Of a stretch of 64,000 nucleotides of DNA, positions 9,149 to 18,469 are shown in pieces (position 1 is the first letter of the stretch; every line of letters starts with the position of its first letter). Source of the stretch: Methanospirillum hungatei (GTDB taxonomy: Archaea > Halobacteriota > Methanomicrobia > Methanomicrobiales > Methanospirillaceae); assembly GCF_019263745.1 (NCBI RefSeq), contig NZ_CP077107.1, positions 1,178,001-1,242,000 on the forward strand, written 5' to 3'. The notes beneath the pieces were generated by a model, which searched no databases, had not been told where the DNA came from, and saw only the letters and a list, made by a program, of their open reading frames with translations. The position numbers and the translations under genes were made by a program.

Positions 9149-10010
9149 GGAATCACCCGACTGGGAAGACCAGCGGATGAAGATCATTGGATTAGGCGAG
9201 TCCTCTATCCGGAAAAGTTATTATCCTGAACTTCAGCAACGACTGCATGAACTTGAACAGACAAATGGAGAACTTCTTGATGCGATTGAAGAAATTCAAC
9301 AAAAAGAAGAAGAACTCCGCGAAAATTATGAGGAACTCCGAATTATTCAGTCAGCTCTGGATTTGGCACGGAAAAAACTCAATCTTTTAAATACTCTTAC
9401 CTTTCAGGATATTCAAAGTGCCCTTTTCTCATTGAGCGGGTACCTGACTTTGACAAAAGAGGTTGTGTCAGAGGAGCCTGCATCAGATTACCTGGATAAA
9501 TCTCTCCTACAGATGCAAAAGATAGAGCGAGTGCTCCACATCGCAAAACAATATCAGAATATGGGGATTCACCCCCCAAAATGGCAGGGAGTATTGGAGG
9601 TTTATATTTTTGCACTTTCACACCTTGACTTTTCTGAATATGAGCGGGAGATCTCTCTGGAACGGCTTGAGATCTTTGCAGATCCATTACTTGAAGATGC
9701 ATTTCTCTATCTTTTGGAAAATATCCTCAAACATGGCAGACATGCAAACCTATACAGGTTCACATATACTGAAAATGAAAATGGGATATCGCTTGTTCTC
9801 GAAGATAACGGGATCGGGATCGAGGAACGGAGAAAAGAGAAGATTTTTGATCGAGGAACAGGTCTTATCGGAGGTATTGGTCTCTTTCTGGTCAGGGAGA
9901 TCCTCTCTATTACCGATATTACCATTTGTGAAAATGGTGAATACGAAAAAGGTGCCAGATTTGAAATATGTATCCCAAAAGGGATGTACCGGTTAAAATC
10001 ACGAACATAA
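9132..10010 (+). CDS. Histidine-kinase-like protein with GHKL ATPase but no obvious phospho-acceptor His
   Basis: Up to 292 residues. An alternative ATG at 9177 gives the start MKIIGLGESSIRKSYYPELQ. The KSYYPELQ phrase is followed by a long coiled coil (about residues 30-85). The DHp-like helix reads LTFQDIQSALFSLSGY, where related archaeal kinases have a His-Asp pair, so the acceptor His appears replaced by Gln. The ATP-binding part looks complete: N-box LLENILKHG, G1 EDNGIGIEE, G2 GGIGLFLVREI. Overlap with the ErcA-like gene implies translational coupling. It could be an ATP-binding sensor without autokinase activity, or may act with another kinase. Confidence 0.75.
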   Translation: MKEPSEESPDWEDQRMKIIGLGESSIRKSYYPELQQRLHELEQTNGELLDAIEEIQQKEEELRENYEELRIIQSALDLARKKLNLLNTLTFQDIQSALFSLSGYLTLTKEVVSEEPASDYLDKSLLQMQKIERVLHIAKQYQNMGIHPPKWQGVLEVYIFALSHLDFSEYEREISLERLEIFADPLLEDAFLYLLENILKHGRHANLYRFTYTENENGISLVLEDNGIGIEERRKEKIFDRGTGLIGGIGLFLVREILSITDITICENGEYEKGARFEICIPKGMYRLKSRT

Positions 10011-10044
10011 ATTAGAAACATTTCAGGTATTTTTTTGGTATATC

Positions 10045-11280
10045 ATGATTACACCACTTCTTTTCATTGGATCTCTCATTTTTATACTGGTTCTTACGGT
10101 CAAGTTTCGGATATCTCCCTTTGTTACGCTCATATCAGCGTCATTTCTATATGGTATTCTTGAAGGAAATGATCCGTCCATTCTTCTTCAGGTAATCGGA
10201 ACAGGTGCGGCAAAAATTTTTCAAATCCTTGGGATTATGGTGTTTTGTGGTGTCTGCATAGCCCATATGCTGAGACGATCCGGACATATTGACACCATTG
10301 TATACGATATCTCCTGTGTGGTGAAAAATCCGGTTGATACCGCAGGAATTGGAGGATTTATCCTATCACTTCCGTTGATGTGCTGTAATACTGCATTTGT
10401 TTTGATTGCTCCGATTATTGAACGGACCGTTGGAAAAGAAGGAAAAGCACCATATCTCTATGTTGCGGCAATAGGATCCATCATCTCATTTGTGCTGATA
10501 TATCCTTCACCGGCAGTTGTTCCGGTTGTCACAACCCTTTTCTCAAATCTTCATGATCCCTGGGCACTCAACACCATCCTGGTCCCGCTCGCAGGCCTGC
10601 TCCTGGTTCTGCTTCTTATTTATGCACGAGTAACTGGCACCATACTTCCTCAGGAAAAACCATGCCCATCCGGACATCCACGATTGAAAGCCTGGGCTCC
10701 AATTATTTCTCCCTTTATCCTTGTCGGCATCGGACTGATAATTCCAGCGGTATCATTCCTTTCCATAATTTCAGTAGCACTGTTTGCCGGACTTCTTGTC
10801 GCCATGATCACCGTTGGAAAGGAAGCCAGGGAAATTGGAATGCATGAGGGGACAAAATATGCTGGTCTTATTATGTTTGACCTTTGTGGTGCGGGGGCAT
10901 TTGGTGCAGTAATTGCAGCAGGTTCATTTCCGGCTGATATTTACACCCTGATTTCAGGGAGTATCCCGGTAATTATTCTGCCATTTATCCTGGCAGCAGC
11001 TCTTCAGGCAGCATCTGGTTCACGGGTTGTATCTGCCGCAACAACGGCCCAGATTCTTCATGCTGCAGGGTATCCGGGTATCTATCCGGCTGCTCTTATC
11101 CTGATGATAGCAGGTGGTTCCTGTATGGTCTCGTTTGTCAGTGATCCCTATTTCTGGCTTGTACGGCGGTTTACCGGAGACGAAACATGGGGGGTTATCA
11201 GAAATTATACTCTTCCTTTGGCAGGGATTGGAATTCTTATTGGGTGTGCCGGGATAATCCTTCAGTTCATTTTAGGGTGA
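10045..11280 (+). CDS. GntP/DUF401-like permease
   Basis: 411 residues and about 11-12 hydrophobic helices. The pattern of repeated Gly/Pro-rich segments (GGFILSLPLMCCNTAF, IYPSPAVVPVVTTLF, LQAASGSRVVSAATTAQI) resembles gluconate-type GntP permeases and the related DUF401 proteins of archaea. Such carriers import organic acids with protons. The substrate here is not predictable. The gene follows the ErcA/kinase pair by 34 bp on the same strand and may share its transcript. Confidence 0.65.
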   Translation: MITPLLFIGSLIFILVLTVKFRISPFVTLISASFLYGILEGNDPSILLQVIGTGAAKIFQILGIMVFCGVCIAHMLRRSGHIDTIVYDISCVVKNPVDTAGIGGFILSLPLMCCNTAFVLIAPIIERTVGKEGKAPYLYVAAIGSIISFVLIYPSPAVVPVVTTLFSNLHDPWALNTILVPLAGLLLVLLLIYARVTGTILPQEKPCPSGHPRLKAWAPIISPFILVGIGLIIPAVSFLSIISVALFAGLLVAMITVGKEAREIGMHEGTKYAGLIMFDLCGAGAFGAVIAAGSFPADIYTLISGSIPVIILPFILAAALQAASGSRVVSAATTAQILHAAGYPGIYPAALILMIAGGSCMVSFVSDPYFWLVRRFTGDETWGVIRNYTLPLAGIGILIGCAGIILQFILG

Positions 11281-11304
11281 CAAAAACAGGGAACCGGATC
11301 TGAA

Positions 11305-11883
11305 TCACAGACCGGTTCCGTTCCATACCGTATGTTCAAGGAGTATCCGAAGCCCAATGAGGACGAGAATGATACCCCCGACAATATCAACACGCCGTCC
11401 CAGTAAATGACCCAGCCTCCCCCCGGTATAAACTCCTGCTGTAGCAAATATCCCAGAGATAATTCCGATGATTATTGCAGGAATTATGGGGAAAATCTGT
11501 AAGAATGCAAAACTAAGACCAACTGCAAGAGCATCGATGCTTGTTGCAATGGCAAGTATGAGAACAGCTACAAGGTTAAAAACATCCGGTGCTGTTTCCT
11601 CTTCACCATCCTGTACCCCCTCATAGACCATTTTTCCACCAATGATGAAAAGAAGTCCGAATGCAACCCAGTGATCATATTCTGAAATAAAATCTGCAAA
11701 ACCGGTCCCAAGCAACCAGCCCAGCACCGTCATACCACCCTGAAATCCTCCAAAGAAGAGAGCAAGAATAAATGCTGCTTTGATTCGGGAAGTCTTCTGA
11801 TGGGCTCCGACGGCAAATGATACTGCCAGACAGTCCATTGCAAGACCAATTCCAAGAAGAATCGAAGTAAAAAGAAGTTCCAT
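11305..11883 (-). CDS. mntP: Manganese efflux pump MntP
   Basis: 192 residues with six membrane helices in two repeats of three. The repeat-defining acidic motifs are visible: GLAMDCLAVSFAVG in helix 1 and ATSIDALAVGLSFA in helix 4, each with the conserved Asp. Length and motif order match MntP (YebN). It exports Mn(II) from the cytoplasm. The gene converges on the GntP-like permease. No mntP-type riboswitch was recognised upstream. Confidence 0.9.
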   Translation of the reverse strand: MELLFTSILLGIGLAMDCLAVSFAVGAHQKTSRIKAAFILALFFGGFQGGMTVLGWLLGTGFADFISEYDHWVAFGLLFIIGGKMVYEGVQDGEEETAPDVFNLVAVLILAIATSIDALAVGLSFAFLQIFPIIPAIIIGIISGIFATAGVYTGGRLGHLLGRRVDIVGGIILVLIGLRILLEHTVWNGTGL

Positions 11884-11965
11884 GATGCAGTATACATATT
11901 GGTGGTCATTCCCAAAGAGGATACCCCAATGCCTGCATTTTCACACAATTTTTAAAACGTTCATC

Positions 11966-12466
11966 TCAGCAGAAAAGGGGTTGCTGACCAGTTTTTTTCC
12001 CCATAAGAGGTATGCATCTTTCCGAACTGGTGAGGATATCCTGAACATACACAACTTTATCAGCCATTGTTTCCAATTCTGATATACAGGAATCTACGTA
12101 CTTTGCAATAAACAGAACTTCCTGACGTCTGCGGGACCGTTCCCTGCACACAAACCCGAATGGTCCAATATACTCGTCATTATGAATGAACCAGTCAGGT
12201 GAGTATTCAATTATAACAAATCTAGAGGGATTGGTCTCCAGCATAGCGATAATATCAATAATATTGCGCTCTTGTCTGAATTCAATCCGATGATGGACTG
12301 TTGATAGAGACTCCTGGTACGGCAATTCAGCGGTGTTATGAATATACAGAAGTGAACCGGATCTGAATCTTTCTCCTATGTTTGCCAGTATTCCGGTCAG
12401 AAAATCTCGGGAACCAATAAATATCGAAAATCCGTTCTTTGGAATGGTTATGAATTGTCCGGTCAT
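11966..12466 (-). CDS. Hypothetical protein, weakly RecA/AAA-like
   Basis: 166 residues, no membrane segment. The alternation of hydrophobic strands (FSIFIGS, LLYIHNT, RFVIIEYSPDWF, DKVVYVQDIL) suggests an alpha/beta fold. The strand FVIIEYSP resembles a Walker B strand, but no P-loop is visible, so nucleotide binding is not supported. A basic cluster RERSRRRQ lies near residue 112. No family recognised. It stands between mntP and the histone gene. Confidence 0.5.
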   Translation of the reverse strand: MTGQFITIPKNGFSIFIGSRDFLTGILANIGERFRSGSLLYIHNTAELPYQESLSTVHHRIEFRQERNIIDIIAMLETNPSRFVIIEYSPDWFIHNDEYIGPFGFVCRERSRRRQEVLFIAKYVDSCISELETMADKVVYVQDILTSSERCIPLMGKKTGQQPLFC

Positions 12467-12607
12467 GACGCTCTCTTAGCACCTTATTGTGCTAGTATAA
12501 GAAGTTCAGGGAAACAGGGTGAAAGTGAAGTGACATGAGAAGATACTAACCGACCATACGGTTTCATACCTCCTCATTGGTTGAATTCGGAATTTCGATG
12601 CAATTTT

Positions 12608-12615
12608 TTTTATAT
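12608..12615 (+). promoter_or_regulatory. TATA box of the histone gene
   Basis: TTTATATG preceded by a run of T. It lies about 33-40 nt before the histone ATG at 12648, which predicts a very short leader containing the CCAGG ribosome binding site. A second A/T-rich stretch (ATTTATAT) around 12627-12634 is too close to the start codon to be the main box. Confidence 0.5.
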
Positions 12616-12647
12616 GAGTGTTGCAATATTTATATCCAGGTAAAACT

Positions 12648-12857
12648 ATGGCAGACTTACCAATTGCAGCCGTTGTACGTGTTGCAAAGAACAGTGGTGC
12701 TGAGCGGGTCGGATCCGACGCCTCAGAGATCCTTGTAGCAAAGACAGAGGAATATCTCGGAAAACTTGTAAAAGAGGCAGTAAAACTTGCCGCTCATGCG
12801 GGAAGAAAAACTCTTAAAGAAGAAGATATCGAGATGGCTGCAGGCAAGATTGTCTGA
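12648..12857 (+). CDS. Archaeal histone (HMf family)
   Basis: 69 residues, exactly a single histone fold without tails. The start MADLPIAAVVRVAKNSG, the central LGKLVKEAVKLAAHAGRKT and the end EEDIEMAAGKIV are the three-helix HMf-type histone pattern. It dimerises, wraps DNA and compacts the chromosome. The ATG at 12648 is chosen because upstream residues are not histone-like and CCAGG precedes it. It is transcribed as a single gene. Confidence 0.95.
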   Translation: MADLPIAAVVRVAKNSGAERVGSDASEILVAKTEEYLGKLVKEAVKLAAHAGRKTLKEEDIEMAAGKIV

Positions 12858-12919
12858 AATACAATCATTTTTCTGTTTCGAACATAAATTCAATTTTTGT
12901 CAGACATATAGAATAGCGG

Positions 12920-13348
12920 TCATTGATGGGCAGAGATATCTGCATAACATGATCCTTCATCAATTCCTGCTTGGGATGAAGAGCTGAGGTCTTTTTTTTC
13001 GCAAAAATCATTGGTTATTTTCAGGTACGTCCTTCCCCATTCACATAAATCATCCAGTATCGGGATGACAGTCATTCCAAACTCAGTGAGTGAATACTCA
13101 ACCCGGGGAGGAACTTCTGCGTATACTGTCCGGTTTACCACTTGATCTGCTTCCAGTTCCCTGAGCTGGCGAGTGAGCATCCCCTGTGTTATTGCGGGCA
13201 ATATTGACCGTATCTCGTTGAATCGAAGAGGACCATCCCGGATATGCCAGAGAATAACCGGTTTCCATTTTCCCCCTATGATATCTATAGCAGCCTCCAC
13301 AGGGCAACTGTATTTCTTCTTTGAAGAAGTATTTTCCATTAGTACCAT
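12920..13348 (-). CDS. HxlR-family winged-helix transcriptional regulator
   Basis: About 142 residues. [22 protein letters not shown] is the HxlR signature, with the redox-capable N-terminal Cys conserved. The recognition region [28 protein letters not shown] and the wing [13 protein letters not shown] follow. The C-terminal 30 residues, with two more Cys, are an extension. A start at 13348 or 13339 leaves room for the intergenic operator. It is divergent to the flavin reductase gene, the usual arrangement for an HxlR protein controlling an oxidoreductase in response to thiol or electrophile stress. Confidence 0.88.
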   Translation of the reverse strand: MVLMENTSSKKKYSCPVEAAIDIIGGKWKPVILWHIRDGPLRFNEIRSILPAITQGMLTRQLRELEADQVVNRTVYAEVPPRVEYSLTEFGMTVIPILDDLCEWGRTYLKITNDFCEKKDLSSSSQAGIDEGSCYADISAHQ

Positions 13349-13381
13349 TTTAGAGATTATATCATAAAAAAGATACTGCAC

Positions 13382-13403
13382 ATGATTTAATACCTTAAAT
13401 CAT
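13382..13403. promoter_or_regulatory. Perfect inverted repeat in the HxlR/flavin-reductase divergent promoter
   Basis: Arms ATGATTTAA and TTAAATCAT are exact complements around the spacer TACC. The repeat lies between the divergent start codons, 22 bp before the GTG at 13425. HxlR dimers bind such palindromes, so this is the likely autoregulatory operator. The A/T-rich arms may also contain the TATA elements, giving repression by occlusion. Confidence 0.6.
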
Positions 13404-13424
13404 ATGTTGTTATGGAGGTAAAAG

Positions 13425-14000
13425 GTGAAAGTTGTTGCATTCAATGGGAGCCCAAGAAAAGAAGGGAACACCAGCATTCTTCTGTCAACGGTGTGTGATG
13501 AACTAAAAAAAGAAGGTATAGAAACTGAAATTATTCAAATCGGTGGAAAACAGGTCCATGGATGTACTGCCTGTATGAAATGTTTTGAAAACCAGGATAA
13601 CAAGTGTGTCATTGAGAATGACTTTGTGAACGATTGTATTCAGAAGATGATAGAAGCTGATGGCATCATCATCGGTACTCCGACATACTTTACCGATGTC
13701 TCCGTTGAAGTCAAGGCACTTATTGACCGGGCAGGGTTTGTGTGTATGGCGAATGGAGGTAAACTTACCAGGAAGGCAGGAGCGGCTGTTGTCGCTGTCC
13801 GAAGAGCTGGTGCAACCCATGCATACGATACCATTAATCATCTCTTTGGAATAAGTGGCATGTTCACCGTGGGATCTACATACTGGAATATCGGAACGGG
13901 AATGCAACCAGGCGATGTGAAAAATGACACAGAAGGTCTTGACAATATGAAAAACCTTGCACAAAATATGGCATGGCTGCTGAAGAAAATATCCACATAA
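13425..14000 (+). CDS. NADPH-dependent FMN reductase / iron-sulfur flavoprotein-like
   Basis: 191 residues starting with GTG and a strong GGAGGT at 13414-13419. The N-terminus VVAFNGSPRKEGNTSILL is the FMN-phosphate loop of flavodoxin-like reductases. The Cys run GCTACMKCFENQDNKC (about residues 47-62) matches the compact cluster motif of Isf-type iron-sulfur flavoproteins of methanogens, which reduce O2 and peroxide. The loop GTPTYFTDVS binds the flavin ring. Its control by the divergent HxlR gene fits an oxidative or electrophile-stress role. Confidence 0.85.
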   Translation: MKVVAFNGSPRKEGNTSILLSTVCDELKKEGIETEIIQIGGKQVHGCTACMKCFENQDNKCVIENDFVNDCIQKMIEADGIIIGTPTYFTDVSVEVKALIDRAGFVCMANGGKLTRKAGAAVVAVRRAGATHAYDTINHLFGISGMFTVGSTYWNIGTGMQPGDVKNDTEGLDNMKNLAQNMAWLLKKIST

Positions 14001-14101
14001 TTTTTTAGTCTGGTTCTGGTCATCCAGATATATTCATACAGATCCACATCTCTTATTGAGGTTTATTGAGTTCATTAAATAAAAATTAAATTGAGGATTT
14101 T

Positions 14102-15448
14102 TTAGGACTCGGGAAATATACCGGCACCTACAATCAAGTCATCCTCTGCCATTTCAGTATACCCAAGTTTTAATCTGACTGCATACTCAAATGCCGGATC
14201 AGCAAAGAAATAATAGGTAAATCCTCCCCCCTGTTTTGCGTTCCAGATGAGTTGTTTAACCGGATATTTGCCATAGGGATCCCGATCCTGAAGACGACTC
14301 TGTCCTACCAGTCCAGGAAGGAAGGGGTTGGCTAAAAGAATGCCATTAGAGTCGAAGGCAAAGACAAACATCTCCCTATCAGAAAATGAACCATTTAGAT
14401 CATTAAATTCCATTATTGCAGCCTCTTTCCCATGTTCTTGTACAAATGCCGCTGCTTTTTGGACTTTTGATATGAGGGCCACACGTCTTTTCTCAGAAAA
14501 CGAGGCATGGACGTCAGGAAGGTTCATTCCGGCTCCGACGATGAGACTATCAGAAACCGGATGAATAAATGAGACTTTAAACTGGGAAGCATTCTGTGCA
14601 TGTGGATTTTCAAAAACATAATAAAAGAACCCACCGCCGTCTGCTGCTACCATGAGTTTTTCTTCGCCGATAAGCACTCCATTTACATCAACCTTATCCC
14701 GTTCATTTTTCCCAATAGTATCTGGGTAAAACGGCATTGCAAGCGTAGTTCCGGTATTGTCAAAGGCAAACACATAGGTCTCATTTGTCACAAATGGTCC
14801 TGAAGGGTCATTAAACAGGGCAACTGCATCCTCTTCTCCATGTTCCTGTACATAGTCGAGTGCTTTTTGGACATGTCCAATGAGGAAATCCCGAATAGAA
14901 TCTGGCGTATCCTGTGGCACCGATACATTTGGACCATATATACCAGAAGCAAGCCACCAGGTATCATCTACACGCTTCACATATGCAAGCTTTGGTTCAA
15001 TTGCTCCGGAAACCGGATTCTCGTACTGGTACCAGACAAATCCGCTCCCATTAAAGGCCATATCCCGCATGGCTGTTATCATGTGAAAACCGGTCGGATC
15101 AGTAAGATCCAACTTATTCTTGCCTGAAAATTCCGGATGCCATGGATGAGCCAGGTTAACACCTTCAAAATCATATGCCCAGATATACAGATCGCCACGG
15201 GTAAATGAACCGTTCTGTAGGGCAAATTCATGCAATGCAGCATCTTTTCCTTCCCGTTCTGCATAAACTGTTGCAGTTTCAACAAATCTGATGAGATCAT
15301 GTACTGAGACATTCCTGATTGAGAGGACTGTTCCAGACCAAACAAGATCTCCCTGACTCCCCGTTTCTGTACTAGATGATGAAACAGGAACCATTAAGAA
15401 AAAAACAAGAATCAAAAAGAGACTGATAATGATACATCTACGGTTCAT
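14102..15448 (-). CDS. Secreted protein with three tandem Cache domains
   Basis: 448 residues. A signal peptide or anchor occupies about residues 1-25. Three repeats of about 135 residues follow, each with a helix (AxxFVQEHGKEAAxxEFND type), a strand pair with FAFD, NGTxLAxPFxP, and a closing VGAG(I/M). This is the sCache_2 layout, the extracellular ligand-binding fold of chemoreceptors and kinases. No downstream transmembrane or signalling domain is present, so it may act as a binding protein or as the sensing half of a complex. It could detect small organic acids, but the ligand is unknown. Confidence 0.8.
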   Translation of the reverse strand: MNRRCIIISLFLILVFFLMVPVSSSSTETGSQGDLVWSGTVLSIRNVSVHDLIRFVETATVYAEREGKDAALHEFALQNGSFTRGDLYIWAYDFEGVNLAHPWHPEFSGKNKLDLTDPTGFHMITAMRDMAFNGSGFVWYQYENPVSGAIEPKLAYVKRVDDTWWLASGIYGPNVSVPQDTPDSIRDFLIGHVQKALDYVQEHGEEDAVALFNDPSGPFVTNETYVFAFDNTGTTLAMPFYPDTIGKNERDKVDVNGVLIGEEKLMVAADGGGFFYYVFENPHAQNASQFKVSFIHPVSDSLIVGAGMNLPDVHASFSEKRRVALISKVQKAAAFVQEHGKEAAIMEFNDLNGSFSDREMFVFAFDSNGILLANPFLPGLVGQSRLQDRDPYGKYPVKQLIWNAKQGGGFTYYFFADPAFEYAVRLKLGYTEMAEDDLIVGAGIFPES

Positions 15449-15690
15449 ATGGTGTAATCTGTAATAGGATCAGATAAACCAGATCATCTGGTCGGAAGTT
15501 ATTCAAGAACTCTCCTCTTAGGTATACTAGCAAAAAGAACTGGTTACATTACCACAGGTATTCTTCATCCATCAATTGATTTGTTTTGCAGACCATTTTC
15601 TGCACACCGAATGGGTAATCATGTAACCTAGGATCCAGGGAGAATCCCTTACATCCATTCGCGTCCATACTAAAACATATACGATAATCC

Positions 15691-16890
15691 ATGACAGCGA
15701 ACACAGCATTTCATGTAGATAAGGCAACGAGAAACCGAATCTACTTCTCACTCTATGGTGCTGTGTTCTCCGCAATGATTGGGGTTGGCATAGTAATTCC
15801 GCTCCTTCCCCGGTATGCAGTTACCCTAGGTGCAACAGGTATCTGGATTGGAGCAATTTTTTCCGCATTTGCCATATCACGTCTTATTTTCCTCCCCCTC
15901 TTTGGAAAAATATCTGACACAATCGGGAGGAAGCGATTAATCGTATATGGCCTTTGTGCGTACACCGTTCTCTCACTCTTGTATCTTCTGGCAGGATCGG
16001 TGTATGAGATCACAGCTTTGAGGTTTTTTCATGGTATGGCTTCTGCTATGATCCTGCCGATTGCTCTTGCATACATTAATGATATTGCACCGATTGGAGA
16101 GGAAGGGAAATTTATCGGATCATTTGTTAGTTCAATCTATCTGGGCATGAGCTTTGGACCATTTATCGGCGGTGTGATTATGGATCTTCTCTCGATGAAT
16201 GCCGTCTTTTTTGCCATGGCTTTTTTCTCTTTGCTGGCCCTGGTGACAAGTATACTCTACCTCCCAGATATTCAGACAGGCCCGGCAATTAAAACTTCTT
16301 TCAGGGAGATTATTTTTCATAAAAACCTCCAGGGCCCGGTACTATATCAACTGATGTATGCTCTGGCAAATGGAACATTCATGGTTTTTCTCCCAATTCT
16401 GGCGATACAGGACCCATTGATATCTGCTTCAGAGATCGGAGTTATCATCCTGGTTTCTGTGCTTACGACACCGATATTTCAGCACTTCTTCTCACGGATT
16501 GCAGACTCCTTCAGGCGGTATCATCTCATTGCACTTGGTGTTACCATGATAGGAGCATCACTCCTTGTTATTCCGGTTGTGCAGGGATTATCAGCATACC
16601 TGCTATCTGCTGTCCTTTTGGGAGTAGGACGAGGGATTTCACTTCCATCTCTATTTGCTCTGGTCTCGTGTGCAGGACGGGAAATCGGTCAGGGAAGTGC
16701 TTCGGGGATGGTAAATATGTCACTTGCAATTGGGCTGATTGTTGCTCCGCTCCTCTCTGGGGTGATTATGGACCTTTCCGGAATTGATATGGTTTTTTAT
16801 GTTTCAGGAGTTATGAGCCTTTTCTGTACGGGAATTTTTATCCGGCTGAATAATAGAGAGGAGCGATCTGAAAATCCGATGACATGTTGA
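15691..16890 (+). CDS. Major facilitator superfamily transporter
   Basis: 399 residues, 12 predicted helices. The loop 2-3 motif GKISDTIGRKR is the MFS signature, and helix 5 contains YLGMSFGPFIGGVIMD, the motif C of drug:H+ antiporters. Drug or metabolite efflux is therefore more likely than uptake. The gene is monocistronic and converges on the TauE-like gene. The substrate is unknown. Confidence 0.85.
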   Translation: MTANTAFHVDKATRNRIYFSLYGAVFSAMIGVGIVIPLLPRYAVTLGATGIWIGAIFSAFAISRLIFLPLFGKISDTIGRKRLIVYGLCAYTVLSLLYLLAGSVYEITALRFFHGMASAMILPIALAYINDIAPIGEEGKFIGSFVSSIYLGMSFGPFIGGVIMDLLSMNAVFFAMAFFSLLALVTSILYLPDIQTGPAIKTSFREIIFHKNLQGPVLYQLMYALANGTFMVFLPILAIQDPLISASEIGVIILVSVLTTPIFQHFFSRIADSFRRYHLIALGVTMIGASLLVIPVVQGLSAYLLSAVLLGVGRGISLPSLFALVSCAGREIGQGSASGMVNMSLAIGLIVAPLLSGVIMDLSGIDMVFYVSGVMSLFCTGIFIRLNNREERSENPMTC

Positions 16891-16918
16891 CCATTCATGA
16901 TCATAGTAAACGAGAATA

Positions 16919-17674
16919 TTACCCAGTATAGAAATATGCTCCAGAAAGTAACAATCCTACACAGATAATTACCCATCGAAAGAGGTCAGGATTTATCTTT
17001 TCGACCAGAGTGCCACCTAACAGACCGCCCAGAATTGAGCCGACACTCATAACAAGAACAATAAGCCATTCAATTGTTCCGGAGAAGATAAAAAACACAG
17101 CGGCGGTTACATTAACACTGAACGATATCGCAAGTTTCAGAATGTTCAGGCTTGCCAACGAGTCATCATACAATAGTCCCAGGACGGCAATAACGATAAC
17201 ACTGACACCTGCTCCAAAATACCCGCCATAAACAGACGACAGGAACAGGAGAAGAAATCCCCCATACTGAACCGAAGAAGGAGGAGAGTGGATATCTGAA
17301 CGATATTGTATCCATCTCTTTATGGGAACCTGCAGTACTAGAAGAAGTGTTGCAAACAAAATCAGATAGGGAATGAGAATCCGAAATGATTGTTCATCAG
17401 AGTGAACAAGTAAAAATCCTCCGATCAAACCTCCCAGGATACTGATTGGAATTATCTGCCAAAGCCTGTTTTTCTGAGTTTTAAACTCTTTCCGCTGTGC
17501 AATTATACCGCCAAAATATCCTGGACAGAGTGCAAGGGTATTGGTAATGTTTGCGGTTATGGGAGGAATTCCAAGAGCAATAAGTACTGGAAAACTAACC
17601 AGTGTGCCTCCTCCCGCTACTGCATTCAGAATCCCTGCTATACATGCTGCAAAAAATTCAATCAGCTCATTCAT
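16919..17674 (-). CDS. TauE/SafE-family membrane transporter
   Basis: 251 residues with seven or eight membrane helices. Repeated motifs GILNAVAGGGTLVSFPVL near the N-terminus and a second glycine-rich half (SVYGGYFGAGVSVIVIAVLG) are the DUF81/TauE-SafE signature. Members export sulfite, sulfoacetate or related C1/C2 sulfur anions. A YeiH-like sulfate exporter candidate lies elsewhere in the window at 38.7 kb, but they are not linked. Confidence 0.85.
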   Translation of the reverse strand: MNELIEFFAACIAGILNAVAGGGTLVSFPVLIALGIPPITANITNTLALCPGYFGGIIAQRKEFKTQKNRLWQIIPISILGGLIGGFLLVHSDEQSFRILIPYLILFATLLLVLQVPIKRWIQYRSDIHSPPSSVQYGGFLLLFLSSVYGGYFGAGVSVIVIAVLGLLYDDSLASLNILKLAISFSVNVTAAVFFIFSGTIEWLIVLVMSVGSILGGLLGGTLVEKINPDLFRWVIICVGLLLSGAYFYTG

Positions 17675-17958
17675 GAATTACTACCAGACCTACCGATGCA
17701 TCCCAGATAAACCCTCAATATCGGTTCGTGCAATATGTATACATTATCACAAGAGAATATAGAATGAAACATCAGGAAATCAATTTTTGGAGCACATTTA
17801 TCTGATATTTGAGAAATATCATAATATTTACGATAATTTACACTTTCACCCTGCTTATCAAAAGTTCATATACCTGATCACAAAACATGTATCGGTAGCA
17901 TATATTCGAGAAGAGAATTACATTTTCAATTCTTCGAACCTGTGCAGGAGTAATGTAA

Positions 17959-18429
17959 ATGATACGGTATCAATCAGTTGTCCTGTTATGTTCAGACATA
18001 GCCATATCAAAACAGTTTTATCAGGATCTCTTTCAGTTGGAGATTGAACTTGACATTGGAGGTCTTGTCACATTCGTTGGCGGAATCTCTCTTTGGGAGA
18101 AGAAAGATGCATTATATCTCCTCTACCCCGGATCTGACACGATAACAAATCCAGAAAAGCCAGCACAGGAACTCTACTTTGAGACTGATGAAATTGTGGA
18201 ATTTTCTACCATACTGCAGGAGAGAAAAGTGCCCCTCCTTCACCAGATTCAGGTTACTCCCTGGAATCAGCGTACAATCCGATTCTTTGATCCTGATGGG
18301 AACCTGATTGAGGTTGGTGAGTCTATGGAACATGTTGTGAAAAACCTGGGAAAAGAAGGATTACCACCTGAAAAAATTGCAGAAAAGACCTGGATGCCTC
18401 TTGAATATATTAAAATGATACTACAATAG
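17959..18429 (+). CDS. VOC-family (glyoxalase/bleomycin-resistance fold) protein
   Basis: 156 residues. The first about 115 form one VOC half-module repeat: SVVLLCSDIAISKQFYQDLF opens, and RFFDPDGNLIEVGES closes with the metal-ligand Glu of the family. The C-terminal about 40 residues form a separate helical segment (LGKEGLPPEKIAEKTWMPLEYIK) that looks like a small added helix pair. No substrate can be assigned. Confidence 0.8.
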   Translation: MIRYQSVVLLCSDIAISKQFYQDLFQLEIELDIGGLVTFVGGISLWEKKDALYLLYPGSDTITNPEKPAQELYFETDEIVEFSTILQERKVPLLHQIQVTPWNQRTIRFFDPDGNLIEVGESMEHVVKNLGKEGLPPEKIAEKTWMPLEYIKMILQ

Positions 18430-18469
18430 GAGCACATATCAGAAGGGTGGATCATAGATACATGAGTGT

